A stretch of DNA of 64,000 bases from contig JADQAV010000018.1 in assembly GCA_019775845.1 (NCBI GenBank), positions 1,160,211 through 1,224,210 of the forward strand, read 5' to 3'. Of this stretch, positions 10,539-20,600 are shown in pieces (position 1 is the first letter of the stretch; every line of letters begins with the position of its first letter). A model generated the notes under the pieces. It saw only the letters and a list, made by a program, of their open reading frames with translations, was not told the DNA's origin and did not search any database. Made by a program: the position numbers and the translations under genes. Origin of the DNA: Myrmaecium sp. VS I D KN 1 (lineage: Eukaryota > Ascomycota > Dothideomycetes > Valsariales > Valsariaceae).

Positions 10539-12247
10539 ATCATCAGATGGTGCTGTGGCTTGGAGGCTTTCGCTCTCCTCTTTTTTTCTCTATATTTTTA
10601 GGTGCCTGGGAGACCTTCCCTCTCTTTCTCTCTCACTCTGCTTAGAGGAGGCGTAGGAAGGAGGACTGATCTTTTCCTATCCTTTTTTTTTCTTCTTTTT
10701 TCTTTAGATGTTAAGATCTTTTCGTGCCCTTAGCAAAGCCAGTGATGAACCCAAGACAGGCCGGCCGGACGGACGGGCGGACAAGCCCCCGAAAACCCAC
10801 GCCGCGCCGCGCCGCGCCTCGACTCGAAGCCCACTTATCCACCCATCCATTCAAATTGACTGATTGTTGAAAGTGGTTGACGAATGATGGACGATGTATA
10901 TAGTCACCCACAAAAGAGTTACGGCGGCAGGGGCACAGGGGGGAAAAGGGAGGGCTGCTTGCTTGCTTGCTTGTTGGTGGGTGATGGGGATGGGGGATGG
11001 TGGGGTCCATCCCCTCTTCCCTTTCATGGTGGGGTGGGGCTGGTTCTATTGCCCCTCCTTTCGTTCTCCCTCGCTCTCCCCTTTGCTGTGCGGCGCGGAG
11101 GGGGAGAGGGGGAGGGTGGGAGAGGGGAGAGGGGAGAGGGGGTTTGGTCGAATAATTTGGGGCTGTATTGTGCTGATATCTCTTCACCTACATACGGTAT
11201 CTGAGTATATACATATATGTTCAATTGCACATGTATATGATATCTTTCGGGGAACACAACGATCCAGCCCGCTCACTGATGACGTCGATTTGCGGTGACG
11301 ACGGCGGGAAGGGGGAGGGACACCACTGGTGACTGCATCCTCCTCCATCTTCCTTCCATCGATGACAGCCTGAACGTCATTGCAAAGCACAAAATGGAGG
11401 ATGCTGAGTGGGCGGATTGGACCAGTTTTCCCCACGCTTCAATGGAGCATTGCGTGCTCGGTGCAGCCAGCCATGGAGGTCGGTGGCTGGCCCTGGCCCT
11501 GGCCCTGGCCCTGGCCCTGAACTTTGACGGGAGAAAGATAGTAAGAGTTCATCATTCATCAAAGGGAAAGGAAGAGTGATCGATCTATTTCATCTATCTG
11601 AACTCCTATAAAAACTACTAGGTAGGTTTACCTCCTCCATATCCAAGCTACTCGAACTTCTACCTACCTACAACCTACTAACCACGCCATCTCCTTACTG
11701 AAAAAAAGTCCCTGCCCCCTTCTCGGTCCATCACCGGCGACTACGGATACTCCTCCTCCTCCTCTCCCGTCCTCGTACCGCTGTGACAGGGTTCATCCAT
11801 CTGCCACAGCCCCCCCTTGACCTACGTAAAGGGTAGCGGCTCGAACTCCTACCTAGCTCCAACTATTTCCTCCCCTTCCCTTCCCTACCTAGGTATTCAC
11901 ACATACGATTGACCGACCTCTCCACCACTTCCCGTCCCTTCTTGCGTGGCAGCAACCCGCCCGCGCTCCTTTCTAGATTGGAATATATTTGGAAAAGAGG
12001 GCCCACCTGGTTGCTGTTGTCCCGTCCATCACTCCGAGTTCCTCACCTGAGACCTTTTTGTCTTACTTTTTTTTTCTCTTCCTTGTTCCCTCAGCACCAC
12101 CTCTTTTCTCGACTTACGGAATCGGATCTTGGAAAACAGATCCCCTCCCCTCCTCTTGTCGGCTTCTGGTGTGGGTGTGTGTGTGTGCGAGAGATCAGAA
12201 GAAAGAAAGAGAATAAGTTTGGGTCTTCGTGGTGATTGATATCAACC
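10539..12247. other. 1.7 kb gene-free stretch upstream of the P-loop gene
   Basis: No gene supported. It contains GCTTG repeats (about 10960-10975), a G/A-rich purine block (about 11100-11150), a GGCCCT tandem repeat (11489-11519) and, from about 11650 on, a pyrimidine-rich zone that is probably the promoter and 5' leader of the gene starting at 12248. No tRNA or other RNA gene was recognised. Confidence 0.5.
11489..11519. repeat. GGCCCT hexanucleotide tandem repeat
   Basis: About five copies of GGCCCT in a row in intergenic DNA. Confidence 0.9.
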
Positions 12248-13999
12248 ATGTCGAACAAACCGATTTTCGCGGCAACCCATCCGAGGGCTTGCTCGACGGC
12301 TTTTGAGCGGGTATGTCTCTCCCTTCTCCCTCTCCCTCCTCCCAATGGCATGACCATTGGGTCTCACCTCTCCAGTTCATCATCCTCTGCCTCAATTGAC
12401 TTGGGTTCCACACCATATCTGACGAGATGTAGGTCTTCATGACCCGCCGCGATGCGCTCCAATGCGTCCACGAACCCTTCGGCGACGCCTTCTACTTTGG
12501 CCCCGAACGTCTGGGCACCCGGTACATGAACGACGAGAAGGCGAGGGTGGAGAGCGGGTTCAGCGAGAGCACCTACAAGGACATCTTCGACCGGATCGAG
12601 CGCGAGAACACAGAGGTGGGACCGGCATTCTTTCCTTGCTTTTGCATCGCGTTGTGATTTTCCGCGTTGTCATGCTGTTTCCCCTCACCGGACGGCGGAT
12701 CACCATGATCTCATTATTTCCCCTCTTCCTTCTTCCTTGCATCTTTTCTCTCCCCCCTCATCCTGCTGCGCCGCTTTGCGCCGGCTGTAGGCGATCTTGA
12801 GGCGCCTCGGTCGCCCCACTTGATCTCGAGCCTGCGGTCTCGGAACCCCGTCACGGACCGCGTCTTGACTCACGGACCCCTGCGCGGTCATGGTAGCCCG
12901 TTCAGCCCTCCTTCCCCGAGCCAGACGATGTCGACCATAGATCGCATCTCGGATACCTCCGCACCCATTCATACCCTCGCACTTGCTTTCTGCCATTGCA
13001 ATACCGCTTCCCTTGGAATGGCCTCACGCACGATGGACCGCTTGCTTACCATGGAGAATAGGGAAAGCGCGTGTTCATCAAAGACATCTGCCACTACCTC
13101 GTCCCGCCCAACGGACAGCCGGCCGCCATCGCTCCGAGTCTTGTGCAGTTCAAGCGCGGCGTGGGCACCGAGGACCGGAAGGTGAGCCGGCCGGAGTACC
13201 CGTATGACACCTTCGCGGAGCCGGGTAACCCGACTGTGGTGCCAGAGGACCTGCTCCGGCGCTTCCACTGGACCTTCCTCATCCGCCACCCGAAGCACAG
13301 CATCCCCAGCTACGTCCGGTGCACCGTCCCGCCGCTCGACGCCGTCACGGGCTTCTACGACTTCATGCCGGAGGAGGCCGGGTACGACGAGCTCCGCCGC
13401 ACGTTCGACTACCTCAAGAACACGGGTCAGATTGGACCCCGGATCACCGGGCAGGAGCAGCCGACTACCAACGGAGACGCGCACGGAGAGACGAACGGCG
13501 TGGCGGCGACGAACGGCGAGGAGGAGCGGGTGGACATTTGCGTCATCGACGCGGACGACCTGTTGGACGACCCGGCCTACATCATCGAGACGTACTGCAA
13601 GAGCGTCGGCATCGACTACCACCCGGACATGCTGCGCTGGGACACGGAGGAGGACCACCGTCGGGCGCGTGCGGCGTTTGAGAAGTGGAAGGGTTTCCAC
13701 GAGGATGCCATCAACTCGTCTGATCTGAAGCCTCGGGCTCACGTAAGTGTTTTCCCCTTTCCCTTTTCCCCCTTGGAAGTGAGAAGGAGATGGCGCGCAG
13801 ATCAGATTCGCTGACGCTTCTCCCGCAGAAGAAAGAGCCCAAGACGGACGAGGAGCTGTACGCAGAATGGGTGGAGAAGTTCGGCGAGAAGCTGGCGAAG
13901 ACGATCCAGGAGACGGTGGAGAAGAACGTGGCGGACTATGAGTATCTGAAGCGGTTCGCCATTCAGCTTCCTTCATCTTCTTCCTCTGAGTCTGTCTAG
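12248..13999 (+). CDS. Sulfotransferase-like P-loop protein
   Basis: Cytosolic-looking protein of the fungal P-loop/sulfotransferase-like family, often labelled only P-loop NTPase; substrate unknown. Exons: 12248-12310, 12433-12615, 13062-13742, 13829-13999; 365 residues. The N-terminus IFAATHPRACSTAFERVF has the layout of a phosphosulfate-binding loop, followed by HEPFGDAFYFGPERLGTRY. Other blocks are GKRVFIKDICHYL, WTFLIRHPKHSIPSYVRC (the usual second co-substrate contact region) and VDICVIDADDLLDDPAYIIETYC. Exon phases join cleanly. Intron 2 (446 nt) is far longer than the others in the window. No signal peptide or membrane segment is visible. Family confident, biochemical role unknown. 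Confidence 0.85.
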
Positions 14000-14627
14000 G
14001 CAGAACGGAAAACTTAGGTAACGGCCGATGATGTGGTGGACTTCTTTTTTTTACTGGCTGGGAAGGCAAATCAGGGGGTACAAATTGTTTGTTCGATGGA
14101 TTGCCTAATTCCTTTTCATACATAGTGTAGTTACTGCTGTTCGCCCTATTTCGTTCACATTCGTATCATGATTGAAGTATTCATTTATGCATTGTTTCAT
14201 TGATTGCGTGTGAGTATCTGGTTGTAAATATCTAGGTACTCGCGAGATCGGGACCAATCCACGCCTTTCCCCCTTTTCATTGGTTGTCCCGCACGGATCC
14301 ACCGCCGCCGCCCGCCATCGTCGCCTCCAAACGATCGACGGGATCTCCTGGCCTGGGCAGACCGATCAACCTCCTTCTGCGTCCTCTTCGTCCATTCGTT
14401 CTACATTCGCGGTTCAATTACACCGTGACACTGCAGTCCCCGCCCGCACTTGATGCCATCATTTATATGCGGTGACGCCTCGCATTGAAGACCAGCTCGC
14501 CCTCCTTCATCTGCTGTTCACCACCGCCGCCGCCACCGCACCCTTTCCCTCCCATCCCTCCACACGCGCGACGCAGCAACCCCGACCGATTTTCGACGAT
14601 TACGAATTGAAAAGACACCAACCGGCA
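14000..14627. other. Intergenic between P-loop gene and GT31 gene
   Basis: 3' flank of the preceding gene and the C-rich leader of the GT31 gene (from about 14480). The frame is open upstream of the chosen GT31 start back to 14472, but without an in-frame ATG. No other gene seen. Confidence 0.5.
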
Positions 14628-16259
14628 ATGCTGGGCCGGTCTCGCACCAGCTACCTCGTCGTAGCGGCCGCCCTCACCGTCCTCTTCCTCGTGTACACGA
14701 ACCTGCAATGGACGACGACGACAACGGGCACGAAGGCGGCGCCCCGACCACGACCCGCCCCGGCGACGAACACGAACACGGCCGGACCCGCGCTCACGGC
14801 CTGCCCGCCGGAGCTCAAGGGGCTCGAGCTCACTCAAAAATTCCGCTACCGACGGCGGTGCCTGCGCGCGCGGCCCACGGAAGGGCTCGTCCGGGAGGAA
14901 GGACGAAGTATGCAGACGGTGGCGGCTGCGTTGCTGCCGCCGGCCGAGCGGGCGGTGGAGATCGAGCGGGCGACGTGCGAGGCGCTGCCGGCGTGCGATG
15001 AGGTGCTCGAGATCCCGGTCCCGGCGTGGACGCCGCCGGCGGAGGTGGACACGTCCGCGCTCATCGTGGGCGCGGCGACGACGGCGGCCCGGTTGGTGGA
15101 TAGCCTGCCGTACATGGCCCGTTGGCTGCGCGGCTCGGCGACGCATCTCGTCGTCGTGCTGCCGGACGCGGACGTGCGGGACGCGACGACGATGGGCGCG
15201 CTTCGTGATGCCCTTGCCCGCCACGCTGTCAATGCGACGCTCGTCCCGGATCCGGATGCGGGCGATGGCCAGGCGCAGATGCACTTTGAGATCCTCCGGG
15301 CGTTGCATCAGCATAAGACGCCCGCGCACCGCTGGTTCGCGGTGATCGACGACGACACCTTCTTCCCGTCGCTGCCGCGGCTGCTGGACGCGCTCGCCCG
15401 CTACGACCCGAGCCAGCGCTGGTACGTCGGCGCCATCTCCGAGAACTGGGGGCAAGTGGTGCGGCACGGGTACCAAGCGATCGGAGGCGCGGGGGTCCTC
15501 CTCTCCCTCCCCTTGCTCGACGAACTCGTCTCCCACTTCGACGCCTGCAAGACCGGTCGTCCGGAGGGGGACGTCATGATCCTCGACTGCGTCAACCGAC
15601 ACACCCGGCCCCACGTGCCCCTCACCATTCTGCCCGGCCTCCAACAACTCGACGTCTGGGGCAACCCGGACGGGGTCTACGAAGCGGGCCTCCACCCTTT
15701 ACTCTCCCTCCACCACTACCGCTCCTGGCACACGTTCCCCGTGCACCTCGCGCACCTGGTCGCCGACGCCTGCGGGCCCGACTGCTTCCTGGAGCGCTAC
15801 CACTTCACCGCCGACGACGCGGTCCTCAGCAACGGGTACAGCGTCGCGGTGTACCCGGATGGCACGAAGGGTGTGGATTTTGTCCTGATGGAACGCACGA
15901 TGCGCTCCGCCGAGGAAGGACAGTATGAGAATGCGTGGGGCGTCATGCGCGCCCCGCTCGAACAGCCGGGGCAGAAGTGTAGTTGGAGGTTGGCGGCGGC
16001 GGCGAAGGCGGGCGATGCGGGGGTGGCGGTCAGGAGTTGGTATGTGAGGGGGTGGGTGGAGGGGGGGGAGGAGGGGAAGAGGCGGAGGGGGAGGAGGGAT
16101 GGGGAGGCGGTGGGGGAGCAGCAGGGTGAGCAGCAGGGTGAGGGTGCGAAGGGGGAGCAGCGGGAGGAGCAGAAGCAGGGTGAGCAGCAGCAGCAGCAGC
16201 AGCAGCAGGGAGGCGAGAAGGAGCTGGATGAGGTGTTGGAGGTGGTTTGGCTGCCTTGA
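14628..16259 (+). CDS. Glycosyltransferase family 31 (fringe-like), type II membrane protein
   Basis: Golgi-type glycosyltransferase, probably using a nucleotide sugar to extend protein- or wall-linked glycans; acceptor unknown. The product is 543 residues from one uninterrupted exon. The start at 14628 is the first ATG in frame and gives MLGRSRTSYL followed by a hydrophobic signal anchor (about residues 9 to 25) and a Thr/Pro/Ala-rich stem. Family marks: LTQKFRYRRRCLR, SALIVGAATTAARL, a metal-binding DDD motif in WFAVIDDDTFF (D241-D243), WYVGAISENWGQV, GGAGVLLSLPLLDEL, PEGDVMILDCVNRH and LHHYRSWHTFP. The last 60 residues are Gly/Arg- and then Gln/Glu-rich low complexity, encoded by a GAGCAG-like repeat, and are probably not catalytic. 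Confidence 0.87.
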   Translation: MLGRSRTSYLVVAAALTVLFLVYTNLQWTTTTTGTKAAPRPRPAPATNTNTAGPALTACPPELKGLELTQKFRYRRRCLRARPTEGLVREEGRSMQTVAAALLPPAERAVEIERATCEALPACDEVLEIPVPAWTPPAEVDTSALIVGAATTAARLVDSLPYMARWLRGSATHLVVVLPDADVRDATTMGALRDALARHAVNATLVPDPDAGDGQAQMHFEILRALHQHKTPAHRWFAVIDDDTFFPSLPRLLDALARYDPSQRWYVGAISENWGQVVRHGYQAIGGAGVLLSLPLLDELVSHFDACKTGRPEGDVMILDCVNRHTRPHVPLTILPGLQQLDVWGNPDGVYEAGLHPLLSLHHYRSWHTFPVHLAHLVADACGPDCFLERYHFTADDAVLSNGYSVAVYPDGTKGVDFVLMERTMRSAEEGQYENAWGVMRAPLEQPGQKCSWRLAAAAKAGDAGVAVRSWYVRGWVEGGEEGKRRRGRRDGEAVGEQQGEQQGEGAKGEQREEQKQGEQQQQQQQQGGEKELDEVLEVVWLP

Positions 16260-16280
16260 TTCGGAGGGGGTTTGGGGATG

Positions 16281-16330
16281 GGAAATGGAAATGGAAATGG
16301 AAATGGAAATGGCAATGGCAATGGCAATGG
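16281..16330. repeat. GGAAAT/GGCAAT hexanucleotide minisatellite
   Basis: Tandem GGAAAT units change to GGCAAT units and back, directly downstream of the GT31 stop codon. Confidence 0.92.
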
Positions 16331-16577
16331 AAACGGATGGGGAATTAGAAGGATATGGGTGTAGGGGGGATAAGGGGTGTGTATTTTTCTTCTTTTTTTC
16401 TTTCTTCTTTTCTCTTCTTCGGCTTCTTGTTTTTTCTTCTTCCTCTCAGCTTCTCACCGTGGGATTTTGAGCTGGAAAAGGGTCGGTGCGAGAAAATGAG
16501 CAAGGCAAAGGGGGCAAAGGGCAGGGAGAAGGGGGAGGTGTTGGCAGCCTGTTGAATGTTTTTCGCTGACGGCCGTC

Positions 16578-16579
<2 letters not shown>

Positions 16580-16615
<36 letters not shown>
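16580..16615 (+). repeat. Poly(T) run of 36
   Basis: Uninterrupted T run in the intergenic region between convergent genes. It could be a reverse-transcribed poly(A) relic or simple slippage; I see no retroelement next to it. Confidence 0.95.
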
Positions 16616-17627
16616 CTGTTTTTCTGAGCTTCTGAGCTTCTGATTCTTACTTCTTTTTCCTTTACTTCTTCTTTTCTTTTGTTCTTCATTCATGGTTTGA
16701 TGACCGCATCGCGTATATACAGTAAATATATATATTTACCTTCACATATCCTACCTTTTCTTTTTCCTTTTCCAAGGAAACAAAATGGACAGACGGACGG
16801 ACGGACGGAGATCCACGAATGTCTTCTCCAGTAAGAAAAAGCATGGATGACATCACCAGCACTTCGTACTTCAATTCCAAAAAAGGGTTATTCGATGAAC
16901 GTTGATGTGAATTAATAATAGGATTGATATATGTATACGTAGCACCGTTCTCCAGTATCGCCTCACGCCTCGCTTCCTATCTTGGACCAGCAGCTATGAA
17001 CAGACGCGACAGGGAAAGGAAAGGAACAGCGCGATTGTAAGAGCCTTGCAGGGGAAAGAAGAAGGTGTGTATAGAGGCAAAGCTCCACCACGCCCGCAAG
17101 AGAGGGGACGGGGAGAGGGTAGGATGATGTGGAAGCACCAGTGGTGAGGGACCATAGGAGCAGGGCAACAGCAATAGCAACAGAGAATAGAGCAAGAAGA
17201 CACGCTGATCACGAGAGAAGAGGAGGAAGAAAGAGGTAGAAGAAAGAGATCGGCCGTCGCGGAGCATACATTTCATAACGCGTGCGCTGTAGACGCGGGC
17301 AAGGCAAAGTAAGACAAGACGACCCCGTGCAAGATGCTATAAGAAAAGGGAATGATGCCTCCGGCGCCCACGCAAGAAGAGAGAATTGGGAGAGGGAGGA
17401 ACGCCAACGCCGTATTCGTGGTGGTGCAAGAAAGATTCAATTACGCGGATCCGGGGTTTCCATGTATGCATGCTGGGTAGGGTGATGTGATGCAAGAACG
17501 AGAACGCAAGAGCAAGGAGAAGAGAAAGAAAAATGTTGAAATTAATCCAAAGGTTTGCGCTCATTGGGCAAGAGAAGTAAGGGAAACATGGAAGAGCTAT
17601 TAGTATCGAGCCCCATTTGTCGGGGCA

Positions 17628-20600
17628 TCAGTAGCGGTGCTTGCCCAGCAGGCTGAAGCAGTAGGCGCAGGTGGCTTCGGTGTCCATCTAAACATCATTG
17701 TTAGCTGACTGCTTTCTCTTGCTACGCAACAGCGCGTGGAAGCATACCTGCAGGATATAATGCTGCGTCATCGCCGTACTCACACCCCCTTCCTTCTTCA
17801 CGACGCCCAGCGTGCCATCCTCGCCGACCACGTCCAGCCACACGCTCACGGCAATCGACTTCCTGCCGTTCCTCTCGAAGCAATTTTCCGCCAGCGTTAC
17901 GTCCAGCAACCTCACCCCCTTCTTCGACGTCACCACGATCCGCTTCTCCTCGCTCGGCTCCCCCGGTGCGCGCGTGCCGGGCGACCCCACGCCCTGTCGC
18001 TCCCCGGCCGCGCTGTGCTCCGGATCCGGGTTCATGATGGTCAGGATGGCCGCGCCGAGCGGATCCCACTTGGTTGCGTTGACTCGCTTCCAGAACTTGA
18101 CCTTCGCGCTCGTAATCCCGACCGGCACGTTGGGCACCTTGGACTGGTCGGCCGGGAAGCTGGAAGCGGTGTCGCCGGAGCCGAACGAACCGGCGCTGCG
18201 GCTGGTCCGGGTGAGGACGGTTGAGCGGCCGATGCTAAAGATGCTCTTCTTGCTGGCAACCCGTTTCAGGTAGTTCATGGCCGATTCGATGGTGCCGATG
18301 GAGTTTTCAGATGCCACGGAAGGCGCTCGGGTACTGGACGCGCGGTATGATTTGGAGCGGGAGAGGGAGCCTCCAAACTGCCACCAGCTGCTGCTGCTGC
18401 CGCCACGAGTGGAGGGCGCAGTGGATGTCCGGGCAGCGTTGCGGCGGTCCATCACCGCCGCCCAGCTGTCGTCCTTCGCAGGGCCACGGGCGTTTTGCAA
18501 GGCAATATAGGTGGGGTTATTGTGCCGAGCCTGGTTGATCAGGTTGTACAGGTTGTTGGCTTCCGCAGAAGAGCGACTCCGGAACATGATGTAGTTGGAC
18601 GGAGGCCTCAGACGCGAGTTGCGCGTAGGCGGCGAGCGAACAGAGATATCCAGGCCGGTGTTGCGACGGAGGACCACAAGCGGAGTGAGTTCGAGGCCAA
18701 GCAACGGGCGCTCCTTTTCTGAACCATCTTCACTGACTGGGCGTGACTGAGAAGAGTTCATGCTGTAAGCTTCGATCAACCCAGGGGTAACCAGGATGCT
18801 ACAGTCGTCTGGATGTAATGGCTCGTACCGTCCTGCCTTGTCAGACCAGCAGAACATCAAGGCGACGACTTTAGACCCAGGCTGGCCTGAAGGTACAGTC
18901 CGGTAGGGGGATTGAGACGCGGACTGCGAGGGAGACAAGGTAGCAGCACTGTTCGGAGTAGTATAGACAGAAGCAGGTGGTGAAGCCCTTTGAAAGCTCC
19001 TTGAATCCTCTACCGGAAGCGACTGGGGCCTGGGTCGTGGCTCGGATTTCGAGGACAGTGCCTCGTCTAGGACCGTGGATTCCTCGCATACTGTCGATAG
19101 CTTGGTCGGATCCTTAAAAACGGGGCGATGCAGATACGGCTCGCGATCCCCTAGACTTGTTTCACGGCGTGGCGTGGCATCAAGGTCCTCAAGAGAAGAT
19201 TCACCTTCCAGCGAGCTATGGTCCAGTTCATCAAGCGACTCCTCCGTAGAGTAATCGGATTCGGACAGATATGACTGAGCCTCTTCAGTGTACGAGGATT
19301 CCGTAGCCGTGGATGGCTCGTACTCATGCTTGAGAGGGGAAGAGGTATGTCGTCTGGTCTTCCATTCGGGGAGTGCAAACTGCGGCGTTGCTGCATTTTT
19401 CATGTCCGGCGTTGCGGGCGGGGAACGGTGAGGAGGCGGTGGGGGTGGTTGACCATCGTCTTCAGGCTCCTGCCGTGCAGAAGGTTCAGGTGATTGCCTC
19501 CCTTTTCGAATTTTTGGTATTGTCGGCAAATCAAGAGATGGAACTGATGATGACCGCCGGTGTGGCAAGGGCCGTGAGCTTGGTGGTGGACCAGAGAGAT
19601 ACGATGCATAGTCATCATCGTCCTCGCTGCTTGATGACTCGCTATCACTGTTCGGCTCCGATGGAGGGATCCATACACTGTAACCTTTGCCAGAAGACTT
19701 CGACAACCCTTGTGCGGAATGCACAGTGTGCCGCTTATAATCTTTGTCGCGGGGCCTCAAAGCTGGATCGGCGCTCACTGCTCGCTGCTCGTAGTCATCA
19801 AGTGACTGCGTACGAGATCGTGTAACGCTTGGTGAATGCGGAGAGCTACGATATCTTCTCGCCTTGGATCGTTTGAGCCTCGGCGAGCCGTCGTCTGTGG
19901 GGTAGGTCCGTTCGCGTATATGATCATCAGTTCTGAGATCATTTCGCGGCCGGCTGAGGGATGACGAGGCCACAGTATGAGAAGCAGGTGGATGATCCCT
20001 ATGTGAGCTTGTAGTCCCTTCGTCTTCGGGTGTCGTTGGTGGGGAGGCTTCGGGTGATGCCCTGCCGTATTTGTTTTCTTGCCCACTCCATCTCTTAGAC
20101 GTGGGCTTTGCCGGCGCTCCAAAGGGTACTTCGATTTCTGTAGGACTCGGACTTCTACTTTTCGATGGTGTAGTAGAGGCCGTCACCGCAGACACCAAGG
20201 ATGATTCCTGGCTACTGGGTGGTAAGGAAATCTTATCTAAAAGCTCATCTCTCCGGGGTATAGGTGGTGGAAGCGGGGTCGACCCCAGCATCCGGATCCA
20301 GTCAGCTGCCGTATCATCGTCGCCGGCGGTCAGCTGCAACAGTTCGTTCCATTCCTTGCCCTTAGAATCAAAGCCTCGTATCATGACCACAAGTTCGTTC
20401 GGCTTGTCACCGCTTCGCGAGGAGATGCGTCGAACTTGAATCGGAGGGAAAAACAGCCATTTTGCCGTCGTGTCTGTCTCGCAGATGAGCACATCACCAC
20501 CGTTGGCCCTACCGCCAGGGCTCTCGCGGAGATACATCTCCACGCGGCAGTCCACCATCTGCCCACTTGAGTGCGGTATGTGCATGTCGAAAAAGTCTCT

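Larger units (their letters stand above)
16260..17627. other. 1.37 kb gene-free stretch between convergent genes
   Basis: 3' flanks of the GT31 gene (+) and the RhoGEF-like gene (-). It holds a GGAAAT/GGCAAT minisatellite, a 36-T run and a GGAC tetranucleotide run near 16793-16809. No gene is supported. Confidence 0.55.

Noticed and set aside
12969-14123. 384-codon minus-strand frame
   Set aside because: Antisense shadow of the sulfotransferase-like gene, whose spliced product has clear family motifs.
14463-15695. 410-codon minus-strand frame
   Set aside because: Antisense of the GT31 gene; Arg/His-rich translation typical of GC-rich shadow frames.
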